Shown: positions 16,682-24,481 of the stretch, piece after piece
Numbering within the stretch: the stretch's first letter is position 1
Layout: each line of letters opens with the position of its first letter
Assembly (NCBI GenBank): GCA_018714405.1
Contig: DVNM01000042.1
Coordinates: 20,834-84,833, forward strand
Length of the DNA: 64,000 nucleotides
Direction: 5' to 3'
DNA from: Scybalenecus merdavium
Lineage (GTDB): Bacteria > Bacillota > Clostridia > Oscillospirales > Acutalibacteraceae
Made by a program: the position numbers and the translations under genes
The notes under the pieces: model-generated
What the model was told of the DNA's origin: nothing
Seen by the model: the letters and a program-made list of their open reading frames with translations, nothing else
The model's database searches: none

Positions 16682-17006
16682 AATCGAAAACGGCGACTAT
16701 GTATTTACAAACGGCGCGGCGGAAAAGGCCGGGCAGATGGAGCAGGTGCTGCAGGACCTGCGCACGGCTCTGTTCTGCCGCCGCGGCCGGTTTTACCCCA
16801 ACAAGGAATTCGGCAGCACAGCCGCCGCAGCCGCCAGCAGCTACCCGTACCATGAAAACCTTTTGGCGGCCGCGCGCCGCTGCCTGGAAAAATACGAGGG
16901 CGTGTTGGTGAAAAATGCGCATTTTGAAAACGGACAAGCCCGGCTGACCATTGTGTTTTACGGGCAGGAAACGGAGGTGGCGATCCACTTTGACACAAAC
17001 CTATGA
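16671..17006 (+). CDS. Putative baseplate wedge protein (gpW/XkdS-like)
   Basis: The 111-residue protein lies between the spike and baseplate J genes, where gp25/gpW-type wedge proteins occur. Residues 29-45 (RTALFCRRGRFYPNKEFGS) and the terminal beta strands are compatible with the gp25 lysozyme-like fold, but the match was not tested. It overlaps both neighbours by about 15 nt. Confidence 0.55.
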   Translation: MANKIENGDYVFTNGAAEKAGQMEQVLQDLRTALFCRRGRFYPNKEFGSTAAAAASSYPYHENLLAAARRCLEKYEGVLVKNAHFENGQARLTIVFYGQETEVAIHFDTNL

Positions 17007-18069
17007 TGAAATTTTAACGCGCATGAAAAAGCGCTTTTTTGAACAGAGCGGCGAAGACCCGGACCGCTCCGGCGAAATATTGGTGCGCCTGGAAGCCGTG
17101 GCCGCCGAAGTGTTTGCGCTGTACACTTTCGGCGACTTCATTTTACAGCAGGCGTTTGCCGAAACGAGCACCGGCGAATACCTGGACAAAGCCGGCGCAG
17201 TCTTTTCGCTGACGCGCAAAAGCGCCGCGCGCACCACCGGCGAGGTGACGTTTACGGCCGCTGAAGACACGCAGGGCAGCATCACCATTGACCAGGGCAC
17301 GGCCGTGTGTGCAGCCGGCGCCCCGTACATTCAGTACTTCACAGACGAAACGGTGACCATACCGGCGGCAAATGCCACGGCGAGCGTCGGCGTAACGGCC
17401 GCCCAGCCCGGCACCAAGTACAACCGGCCGGCCGGCTTTATCGACACGGTGGTCAACCCGCCCGGCGGCATTGTGCGTGTGACAAACGCCGAAGCGCTGG
17501 CCGGCGGCTTTGACGAAGAGGACGACGCGCACTTTCGCGCACGGGTGCTGGATTACTTTCGCGAGTACATGAACGGCTACAACGAAGCCTCCATCCACAA
17601 CGCGTGTATGCGCATGGACGGCGTACGCGACTGCCGTGTGCGCGTGCCGGACGACACCACCCTGCAAATTGCCGTACGTCTGGACGGTGACACAGCCAGC
17701 TGGCAGTTTGTTTTGGAGTTTCTGGTGCAGTTTGCCTACCTGGACATGTTCGGTATCACATTGCAGCCGCTTGTAGCCGAAGCACAAAGCTATGACCTGC
17801 ACATCTCCCTTGGCGTTTCACCCTACAGTGAGCCGGACCGGCAAAAGCTGGTGCAGGCGGCCAACGAAATTTTGCTGCAGCTAAGCGGCGCCAGCCGCAT
17901 TGACGAGGGCCTGGCACTGGCCGAAATAGAAAATGCGCTGCTGCAGCTGGACGACGTTGAAGCGTGCAGTGTACAGTGCACGCAGGCACTGGCCGGCATC
18001 CTGCCCTGCCCCGCCGGAAAATACGTTTCGCTGAACACGGTGGAGGAGGTCACGCTGTATGCCGTCTGA
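16990..18069 (+). CDS. Baseplate J-like wedge protein
   Basis: The 359-residue protein matches the baseplate J family: an N-terminal helix MTQTYDEILTRMKKRFFEQ, the conserved segment STGEYLDKAGAVFSLTRKSA (about residue 60), beta domain ending PGTKYNRPAGFIDTV, and EEDDAHFRARVLDYFRE (about 180). It would connect hub and fibres. The TTG at 16990 is chosen because it stands 9 nt after GGAGGTGG and restores the family's N-terminus; it overlaps the preceding gene. Confidence 0.88.
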   Translation: MTQTYDEILTRMKKRFFEQSGEDPDRSGEILVRLEAVAAEVFALYTFGDFILQQAFAETSTGEYLDKAGAVFSLTRKSAARTTGEVTFTAAEDTQGSITIDQGTAVCAAGAPYIQYFTDETVTIPAANATASVGVTAAQPGTKYNRPAGFIDTVVNPPGGIVRVTNAEALAGGFDEEDDAHFRARVLDYFREYMNGYNEASIHNACMRMDGVRDCRVRVPDDTTLQIAVRLDGDTASWQFVLEFLVQFAYLDMFGITLQPLVAEAQSYDLHISLGVSPYSEPDRQKLVQAANEILLQLSGASRIDEGLALAEIENALLQLDDVEACSVQCTQALAGILPCPAGKYVSLNTVEEVTLYAV

Positions 18070-18601
18070 GATCTACAGCCGGCTGGAAACGCTTTTGGCC
18101 GTTACCGGGCTGAACGGCCCCGTCGCCAAAGCCGAGGCAGCGGCCGAAGCGCAGGAACTGGAAAAAGCTTTGGTACATTTACAGCAGATCGAAAGCGGCA
18201 TTTTTTTGACACAGGCGCAGGGCGAATACCTGCAGCGCTTTCAAAACCAGATCCGCCCGATGGCCGCCAAATGCACAGCTGAGGACATGGTGCAGAAAAT
18301 GACCGTTACGCCGAAGCTTTTTCCACTTTCAGAGGCCATAAGCGAACAGCAGCCTGCCGAAGTGCAATGCACCTACAGCGGCAAATGCCTGATCCTCAGC
18401 GGCATCACCGCGCAGAACTACACAGATTTTGCCGACTTTCTGCGCCTGCTGCGCAATTTTTTCCCACCGTTTTTCGGCATGGAGCTTGGCGGCAGCGGCG
18501 TGCCCTGGTCGGTGTTTGACGCGCAGGGCAACAGCTTTTACGCCTGCGACCGCGCCGGACTGAGCTGGCGGATGATTCACACGATAGGAGAAGAGACATG
18601 A
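18059..18601 (+). CDS. Putative tail protein following baseplate J (gpI/XkdU position)
   Basis: The 180-residue protein (MPSEIYSRLETLLAVTGLNG) overlaps the end of baseplate J by 11 nt and the following gene by 4 nt (ATGA). Phage tail protein I or YmfQ/XkdU-type proteins occupy this position. No clear signature was found; the last third contains aromatic-rich beta segments (LRNFFPPFFGMELGGSGV). Confidence 0.5.
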   Translation: MPSEIYSRLETLLAVTGLNGPVAKAEAAAEAQELEKALVHLQQIESGIFLTQAQGEYLQRFQNQIRPMAAKCTAEDMVQKMTVTPKLFPLSEAISEQQPAEVQCTYSGKCLILSGITAQNYTDFADFLRLLRNFFPPFFGMELGGSGVPWSVFDAQGNSFYACDRAGLSWRMIHTIGEET

Positions 18602-19074
18602 GCAGCACAAATAAAACCGAGTATTTAAACCTGAACGCCTGGATCGGTGCAGACGTGCCGAAAATGGAGGATTTCAACAGCGACAACGAGATTTTGGACG
18701 ACGCCTTTCAAACGCACGACACCGACACGGTACGCCACATTACAGACGGCGAACGCAGCAAGTGGAACGCGCCCGTTTTCACGGGCAGCTACATCGGTGA
18801 CGACACGGAAAGCCGTACGATCACCCTGGCGTGCGACTTTGAACCGTCTATGCTGATCCTTTACGCCAACAACGCACCCGCCTTTGTGTGCGATTTCAAC
18901 AACAGGATCAAGGAGACTTATTTTGCCATCGGCACAAAGCGCGGCAGCACGGCGGGCCTGACCATGCAAAGCGGCACCTTCACCGTGCGCAACGACACGA
19001 CCACCGTTTTGGCCAACGAACTGCGCCTCCTGAACAAAGCCGGCACGAGCTACACCTACATTGCATTTCGCTGA
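18598..19074 (+). CDS. Putative short tail fibre / receptor-binding protein
   Basis: The 158-residue product begins NKTEYLNLNAWIGADVPKMEDFNSDNEILD, the common N-terminal adaptor of Firmicute phage tail fibres, continues with HITDGERSKWNAP (a typical fibre segment) and ends in a beta-rich domain ending YTYIAFR. It is much shorter than usual fibres. It is the last gene of the cluster and is followed by a terminator. Confidence 0.65.
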   Translation: MSSTNKTEYLNLNAWIGADVPKMEDFNSDNEILDDAFQTHDTDTVRHITDGERSKWNAPVFTGSYIGDDTESRTITLACDFEPSMLILYANNAPAFVCDFNNRIKETYFAIGTKRGSTAGLTMQSGTFTVRNDTTTVLANELRLLNKAGTSYTYIAFR

Positions 19075-19098
19075 AGAAAAACGGCAAGCGCAAAAAAG

Positions 19099-19136
19099 CG
19101 CCCCAAAAGCAGTCGCTTTTGGGGCGTATTTTTTTA
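19099..19136. terminator. Bidirectional intrinsic terminator ending the phage cluster
   Basis: A perfect 12-bp stem (19099-19110 with 19115-19126) is followed by a T-run on the plus strand and by a six-T run on the minus strand. It would end the phage operon and also serve the truncated surface-protein gene on the opposite strand. Confidence 0.95.
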
Positions 19137-19146
19137 GGCGTTTCTT

Positions 19147-19346
19147 TTAGCAGGCACCCGCTTTCTTCTTGCGGCAAAGCACCAAAATGCCGGCCATGGC
19201 CGCGCCGGAAACAGCAAGCGCAATATATATGCTGCCGGCGCCCGTCGCCGGTGATTTTTGCACACCGCTTTGCTGCGACTGTGCAAAAGACGGTTCTGGT
19301 TCCTCTGTAACTTCTGTGTTCTGCACCGGGGCAGTCGTGCCGTCCG
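19147..19346 (-). pseudogene. 3' fragment of a sortase-type surface protein gene
   Basis: The minus strand encodes a C-terminus only: an acidic, Gln-rich linker, then SPATG (a sortase-like motif resembling LPxTG), the hydrophobic helix GSIYIALAVSGAAMAGILVL and a positive tail CRKKKAGAC before the stop at 19147. No start codon or body is present; the frame abuts the beheaded regulator at about 19340. It is the remnant of a wall-anchored protein. Confidence 0.75.
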
Positions 19347-19523
19347 GAGCAGCAGGCGGTGGCCGAATACCTGGGCACGACGCAGCAGGTGTATTCCCGC
19401 TACGAAAAAGGGATCAACGAAATTCCGGTGCGCCACATCATTGCGCTTTGCAAATACTACGGCGTTTCGGCCGACTACCTGCTGGGGCTGACCGACCAAA
19501 ACGAAAAAGACCGGGCTGAGTGA
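19344..19523 (+). pseudogene. 3' fragment of an XRE-family regulator gene
   Basis: The plus-strand frame reads EQQAVAEYLGTTQQVYSRYE, then KGINEIPVRHIIALCKYYGV and SADYLLGLTD to a stop at 19521-19523. This is helix 2 to the C-terminus of a small Cro/CI-type HTH protein; the first 15-20 residues are absent and no in-frame start is present before 19359. Its broken 5' end meets the broken 5' end of the opposite surface-protein fragment. Confidence 0.8.
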
Positions 19524-19544
19524 CACACAGCCCGGTCTTTTTTT
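19506..19544. terminator. Intrinsic terminator after the regulator fragment
   Basis: A 9-bp stem (19509-19517 with 19529-19537) with T-run at 19538-19544; the opposite strand has AAAAA on the other side, so it can also end the minus-strand pth-mfd-M23 operon, whose last stop is at 19554. Confidence 0.85.
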
Positions 19545-19553
19545 CAATATTCC

Positions 19554-20273
19554 TTAGGAGGCGGCAGAAGTCGTCTCCTCTGTTTTGCCCATCACTTTAA
19601 GCGGGTCTACAAACTCGCCGTCCAGCTTTGTTTCCAGGTGCAGGTGGCTTTCCTGCGCGCTTTCGCACGGGATGGTGCCGACCGTGCCGATGGCCTGACC
19701 GATGGCCACGCTGTCGCCCTTGGCCACACTGACGTTGTCAAGCCCCTTATACACGGCCACCAGCTTGCCGCCATGGTCGATTTCGACCACATTGCCCCAC
19801 ATGCCGTCCTTCTGCACCGAAAGCACGATGCCGTCGTTGATGGATTCCACACTTGCGCCCATCGTGCAGGCAAAGTCCACGGCCGCATGGGAGCGGTAGT
19901 CCTCCATCGTCTCGTCGTAAGCGAGTTCGGCGGAAAACGCGCGCTGCACCTCTTCGCCCACCGGGTACTTATAAAAGCTCTTGTACGGCGTGTTGGTGTC
20001 GCCCTGCGCCATAGAAGCCGGTTCCTTTTTCGTGGTGGACGGGGCGGCCGTAGTGGTTTGCTTGGCGGTGGTCGTTTCCTTGACCGTTACGGCGTGCTGT
20101 GCCTCCTGCGCTGCTTCGGTCGTTGTTTCCGTGATGGTCGTGGACTTATTGACCGAATCCGACGTGCCGGCAGACGCAAAGTAAACGATCACACCGAGCG
20201 CGATGATGGAAACGCATATGGCAGAGTACAAAAGCCGCGTGTTTTTGACAGTTTTTGAACTACTTTTTTGCAT
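19554..20273 (-). CDS. Membrane-anchored M23 (LytM) peptidase, SpoIIQ-like
   Basis: The 239-residue protein has one N-terminal membrane helix (about 14-36), a Thr-rich linker to about residue 95, and a LytM domain with SHAAVDF, WGNVVEIDHGG and SHLHLE. The layout resembles SpoIIQ, which in endospore formers sits in the forespore membrane, but a general cell-wall role is equally possible. The ATG at 20273 has GAGGTG 6 nt upstream. It follows mfd by 40 nt. Confidence 0.85.
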   Translation of the reverse strand: MQKSSSKTVKNTRLLYSAICVSIIALGVIVYFASAGTSDSVNKSTTITETTTEAAQEAQHAVTVKETTTAKQTTTAAPSTTKKEPASMAQGDTNTPYKSFYKYPVGEEVQRAFSAELAYDETMEDYRSHAAVDFACTMGASVESINDGIVLSVQKDGMWGNVVEIDHGGKLVAVYKGLDNVSVAKGDSVAIGQAIGTVGTIPCESAQESHLHLETKLDGEFVDPLKVMGKTEETTSAAS

Positions 20274-20313
20274 AAATAACACCTCGGTCTCAGTATTGAC
20301 CGAACGGCGCCAT

Positions 20314-23300
20314 TTATACATTGGAAGCGGTATTTAAAATTTCAAGCACTTTTGCAGCCAGCTCCAGCACCGGTTCGCCGCCCAGTTTTACGGAAATGTA
20401 CGGCTTTTTGGCGGCAGACAGGAAAACGCGGCCCTGCATTTTCTGGTTCAGCGAAAGATAATACTGCGTTTGCATTTCGCGGAAATAGAAAAGGACCATT
20501 TCGCCTTTTTGCGAAATTTCATAAATGCCGAGCTTTGTGGCGCTGTTGCGCACGAGCGACACATGGATCAGCCCATCCACGCTGCCGGGCACCTTGCCGA
20601 AGCGGTCGGCCAGCTCGCCCGCAACATCCACCGCATCCGCCTGCGTTTTAACGGCGGCGATCTTTTTGTAGACCGAAAGACGCTGCTGGGTAGAAGCGAT
20701 ATAGCTTTCGGGAATATGGGCGCTGACGGGCAGGTCGATCAGGCAGTCCTCCTCTTCCTGCGGCATCTCCTCGCCCTTCTGGCGGCGGATCTCTTCCTCC
20801 AGAATTTTGATATACATGTCGTAACCGACGGCCTCCATATGGCCGTGCTGGCGCGCACCGAGCACGCTGCCGGCGCCGCGGATCTCCAGGTCGCGCAGGG
20901 CAATGCTGAAGCCGGCGCCGAACTCGGTATAATCCCGAATGGCGTCCAGGCGCTTGGCCGCGATCTCCGACACAGCCTTGCCGCGTTCAAACGTGAGGTA
21001 GGCAAACGCCTGGCGGTTGCTGCGCCCGACGCGGCCGCGGATCTGGTGCAGCTGGGCAAGCCCCATACGGTCGGCGTTTTCAATGATCAGCGTGTTGACG
21101 TTCGGCACATCCACGCCGGTCTCGATAATGGTGGTGCAGACAAGGATGTCGGTCTCGCCGTTTAAAAGCGAGGTCCACACATCGGAAAGCTCCTCTTCGC
21201 TCATGCGCCCGTGGGCAACGGCCACACCGGCCTGCGGCAGCGCGGCCTTGAGGCGCGAAGCCAGCGAATCGATCGTGGCGATGTCATTGTGCAGGTAGTA
21301 GGCCTGGCCGCCGCGCGAAAGTTCATGCTCGAGCGCCTGCACACAGACGCCGAAGTCATACTCGAGCACATACGTCTGCACCGGGTAGCGGTCGGACGGC
21401 GCCTCTTCAATAATGCTCATGTCGCGGATGCCGCTCATGGCCATATTGAGCGTGCGCGGGATCGGCGTGGCCGACAGGGTCAGCGTATCCACCCGCGGAA
21501 AGCGTTCCTTAAGCTTTTCCTTTTGCGCAACGCCGAAGCGCTGCTCCTCGTCAATGATAAGTAGACCCAGGTCGTGAAACTGGATGTCCTTCGAGATGAT
21601 GCGGTGCGTGCCGATCAGAAGATTGACCTCGCCGCTTTTCACAGCCGACAGCACCTCGCGCTGCTTTTTCGGCTGCACGAAACGCGAAAGCATTTCCACC
21701 CGCACCGGGAACGCCTCCATACGCTTGGCGGCCGTCTGGAAATGCTGCATGGCGAGCACCGTGGTGGGCACCAGAATGGCGCACTGCTTGCCCTCGGCAA
21801 TACACTTGAACGCCGCACGCAGCGCCACCTCGGTTTTGCCGAAGCCGACGTCGCCGCAAAGCAGGCGATCCATCGGCACCGGGCGCTCCATGTCCTTTTT
21901 GATCTCCTCCGTGCAGCGGATCTGGTCCGAAGTTTCCTCGTAGGCAAAGCGCAGCTCAAAATCGCGCTGCAGGTCGCCGTCCGGCGAAAAAGCGTAGCCC
22001 TTTGTGGCCATGCGCCGCGCGTAAAGTGCCGTCAGTTCCTTTGCCATGTCCTGCACCGAGGCGCGCACCTTCTTTTTGGCGCGCTGCCAGTCACCCGAGC
22101 CGAGACGGTTGATCTTAACGCGTGTATCTTCGCGCGGGCCGATGTATTTAGACACCAGATCGAGCTGGGTGACCGGCACATAAAGCGCGTCGCCGCCCGA
22201 ATAGGCAATTTTGATGTAGTCTTTTTTGACCTTATTGATCTCCAGCGACTCGATGCCCTCAAAAATACCGATGCCGTGCACGTTGTGCACGATGTAGTCG
22301 CCGCGGGTCAGCTCGTCGAGCGACTGGAAAGCGTTTTTCGAGCTGCGGGAAGTGCTTTTCTTTTTGGAAACACCGCGCTTGGGGTAAGTGATGGCCAGAA
22401 AGTGCAGCGCCGGGTACTCAAAACCGACCGAAAACGACTGTGCCAGCACGTTGACCGCACCCGGCACAAATGCGCTTGGCTGCGTTTCAAAAAAGTATGC
22501 CTGCGCGCCCATAGACGAAATATCGTGGGCAAGGGCCGCACCGGCGCGCTTGGTGCCGGCCGCGATCACAACGGTGTAACCGCGGTGCAGCATGGGGTAA
22601 AATTCCGATTTCAAATGCTGCAGCGTGCCGTTCCAGGCGCCCGACTGGCGGCACTCGAACGTATAAAGGCCGCCGAGCGGCGTATCAAACGCAGTGCGGG
22701 CAAAATTGTCCAAATAGATCGCTGAACGCTTTTTGCAGACAGCGGCGTAATCGTCAAACGTCAGCATGAACCGGTCAAGCCCCTTGCACAGTTCGCCGGT
22801 CAGGAAAAGACCTTTGACGTTTTCGAGCATCAGCTTGTTCTGGTTGACCAGACGTTCCTTGACGCGCGCCGAGTCCACGCAGATCAGCAGGTCGCCGTCG
22901 TGCATATAATCCAAAAGGCCGTTCGACTGATAAAGCAGCGGCAGGTACTTGTCGTAGCTGCCCAGGCGGCCGGCCGTCTGCAGCGCTTCTATGTCGCGTT
23001 CCAGCGCCGGACGCGCCGTGTGCACGGCCTTGCCGCGCAGGGAAGCGCTTAACGCCTCGATTTTTGCGATGAGCTTTTCCGGCGATTCGGCCAGCACCTC
23101 GGCCGCCGGGTGCACCGTAAGGCGCTGCACTTCGCCGGTGCGCCGCTGGGTGACCGGGTCGAACGTAAAGAGATTGTCAACAAAATCGTCCCAAAATTCG
23201 ATGCGCACAGGGCTTTCGGCTGCGCTTGGGAACACGTCCACGATACCGCCGCGCACGCTGAACTGGCAGACGCCGTCCACCATGTCAAACCGCGAATAGC

Positions 23301-23775
23301 CGCAGGCCTCCAGCCGCCCGGCAAGCGCCGCCGGGTCGATTTGGTCGCCGCGCTTCAGGGTGAATGAACGGCTGCCGAGCACACCGGGCGGCACGGTGAG
23401 CTGCGCCGCCGCGCCCACGCTGGCCACCACGCAGTCGGCCTCGCCCGAAAGCAGCCGGCCGAGCACGCCGGTGCGCAGGTGCTCTGTTTCGTGCGAAGCG
23501 CCGCTGGCGTGCACAAACACAAATTCGCGCTGCGGGTAAAAGCAGGCATTCGTGCCGAAATTTTGCAGGTCTTCCGTCAGGCGGATGGCCGTTGCCTCGT
23601 CCGGCGCAACGACAAACGCGCGCTTTTGCAGGTCGCTGCAAAGCGCGTGGGTCACATGGGCAGCGTGCACAGGCGAAAGGCCAATGGCCCCAAGCGGCGC
23701 TGACCGGGTAGCGGCAGCGTCCCTGAGGCTTACATACGCACTGCTTTCTTGAAGGATTTTAGAAAAGCAAGACAT
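20314..23775 (-). CDS. mfd: Transcription-repair coupling factor Mfd
   Basis: Mfd releases RNA polymerase stalled at DNA lesions and recruits UvrA. The 1,153-residue length is standard. The N-terminal UvrB-like module is followed by the RNA polymerase-interacting domain (region DYIVHNVHGIGIFEGIE, about residue 490), the helicase Walker A LCGDVGFGKTE (about 638), DEEQRFG (about 740), LSATPIPRT, a helicase C domain with QLHQIRGRVGRS and a C-terminal TRCF domain. The ATG at 23775 has AAAGGA; an in-frame TTG 18 nt earlier lacks a site. pth lies 29 nt upstream. Confidence 0.97.
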   Translation of the reverse strand: MSCFSKILQESSAYVSLRDAAATRSAPLGAIGLSPVHAAHVTHALCSDLQKRAFVVAPDEATAIRLTEDLQNFGTNACFYPQREFVFVHASGASHETEHLRTGVLGRLLSGEADCVVASVGAAAQLTVPPGVLGSRSFTLKRGDQIDPAALAGRLEACGYSRFDMVDGVCQFSVRGGIVDVFPSAAESPVRIEFWDDFVDNLFTFDPVTQRRTGEVQRLTVHPAAEVLAESPEKLIAKIEALSASLRGKAVHTARPALERDIEALQTAGRLGSYDKYLPLLYQSNGLLDYMHDGDLLICVDSARVKERLVNQNKLMLENVKGLFLTGELCKGLDRFMLTFDDYAAVCKKRSAIYLDNFARTAFDTPLGGLYTFECRQSGAWNGTLQHLKSEFYPMLHRGYTVVIAAGTKRAGAALAHDISSMGAQAYFFETQPSAFVPGAVNVLAQSFSVGFEYPALHFLAITYPKRGVSKKKSTSRSSKNAFQSLDELTRGDYIVHNVHGIGIFEGIESLEINKVKKDYIKIAYSGGDALYVPVTQLDLVSKYIGPREDTRVKINRLGSGDWQRAKKKVRASVQDMAKELTALYARRMATKGYAFSPDGDLQRDFELRFAYEETSDQIRCTEEIKKDMERPVPMDRLLCGDVGFGKTEVALRAAFKCIAEGKQCAILVPTTVLAMQHFQTAAKRMEAFPVRVEMLSRFVQPKKQREVLSAVKSGEVNLLIGTHRIISKDIQFHDLGLLIIDEEQRFGVAQKEKLKERFPRVDTLTLSATPIPRTLNMAMSGIRDMSIIEEAPSDRYPVQTYVLEYDFGVCVQALEHELSRGGQAYYLHNDIATIDSLASRLKAALPQAGVAVAHGRMSEEELSDVWTSLLNGETDILVCTTIIETGVDVPNVNTLIIENADRMGLAQLHQIRGRVGRSNRQAFAYLTFERGKAVSEIAAKRLDAIRDYTEFGAGFSIALRDLEIRGAGSVLGARQHGHMEAVGYDMYIKILEEEIRRQKGEEMPQEEEDCLIDLPVSAHIPESYIASTQQRLSVYKKIAAVKTQADAVDVAGELADRFGKVPGSVDGLIHVSLVRNSATKLGIYEISQKGEMVLFYFREMQTQYYLSLNQKMQGRVFLSAAKKPYISVKLGGEPVLELAAKVLEILNTASNV

Positions 23776-23804
23776 AGATATTTCCTTTAACAAAAATTCG
23801 CACC

Positions 23805-24392
23805 TTAGGTGTTATACAGATTCATGGCGCGGTCGATCTGGCCGGCAACGATCAGTTTGGCCGCCTCGGCCGCATGCGCCCCGGCCGTTTCGACCAGCTT
23901 TTTTTCTGCCGGCGTAAAACGGGAAAGCACCCAGTCGGCCAGATCGTCCATATAGGCCGGTTTTTGGCCGACACCGATTTTCAGGCGCACAAAGTTTTCG
24001 CTGCCGGTCAGTTCAATGATGCTTTTCAGCCCGTTGTGGCCGCCGGCCGAACCCTTGCGGCGGATGCGCAGCCGGCCGGGTTCCAGCGAAACATCGTCGG
24101 AAAACACCAAAATGTGTTCGGGGGCGATCTTGTAAAAATCGGCCGCATCGGCCACCGCCTCGCCGGAGTTGTTCATGTACGTCTGCGGCTTCATCAAAAG
24201 GCACTTTTGCCCCGCGATCTCAGCCGTTTCAGCATAAGCATGGAATTTCAGCCGCCTGAGCGCAACGCCGCAGTCGCTGCAAAGCGCATCCATGGCGATA
24301 AAGCCGGCGTTGTGGCGCGTGTTTTCATACTGAATGCCCGGGTTGCCGAGCCCGGCAATGAGCCAGGAGGGGCCGCTTTTTTTAAAAAACAT
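23805..24392 (-). CDS. pth: Peptidyl-tRNA hydrolase
   Basis: Pth releases tRNA from prematurely dropped peptidyl-tRNA. The 195-residue protein starts in the core motif LIAGLGNPGIQYENTRHNAGF with the catalytic His in TRHNAGF, and has KPQTYMNNSGEAV and SAGGHNGLKSI. The ATG at 24392 follows GAGGAAAG; the longer upstream frame runs through a terminator hairpin. pth-mfd linkage is common in Firmicutes. Confidence 0.97.
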   Translation of the reverse strand: MFFKKSGPSWLIAGLGNPGIQYENTRHNAGFIAMDALCSDCGVALRRLKFHAYAETAEIAGQKCLLMKPQTYMNNSGEAVADAADFYKIAPEHILVFSDDVSLEPGRLRIRRKGSAGGHNGLKSIIELTGSENFVRLKIGVGQKPAYMDDLADWVLSRFTPAEKKLVETAGAHAAEAAKLIVAGQIDRAMNLYNT

Positions 24393-24408
24393 AACTTTCC
24401 TCGCAACT

Positions 24409-24447
24409 GCAAAAAACGGCGAAAACACAAAGTGACTTCCGCCGTTT
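24409..24447 (-). terminator. Intrinsic terminator downstream of the radical SAM gene
   Basis: Minus-strand stem AAACGGCG/CGCCGTTT (24447-24440 with 24421-24414, loop 18 nt) is followed by further U. It separates the radical SAM gene from pth. Confidence 0.7.
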
Positions 24448-24481
24448 GCACACATATTATTTTATGCAGGAAAACGCGCTT

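Noticed and set aside
8581..19074. R-type bacteriocin (tailocin)
   Set aside because: Tailocins keep sheath and tube and lose the head; this cluster shows the opposite pattern, with head and packaging genes kept and sheath and tube missing.
19134..19547. 137-codon minus-strand gene reading MKKRPGCVSLSPVF
   Set aside because: It runs antisense to the regulator fragment and out of frame with the surface-protein remnant, which is the recognisable coding frame on that strand.
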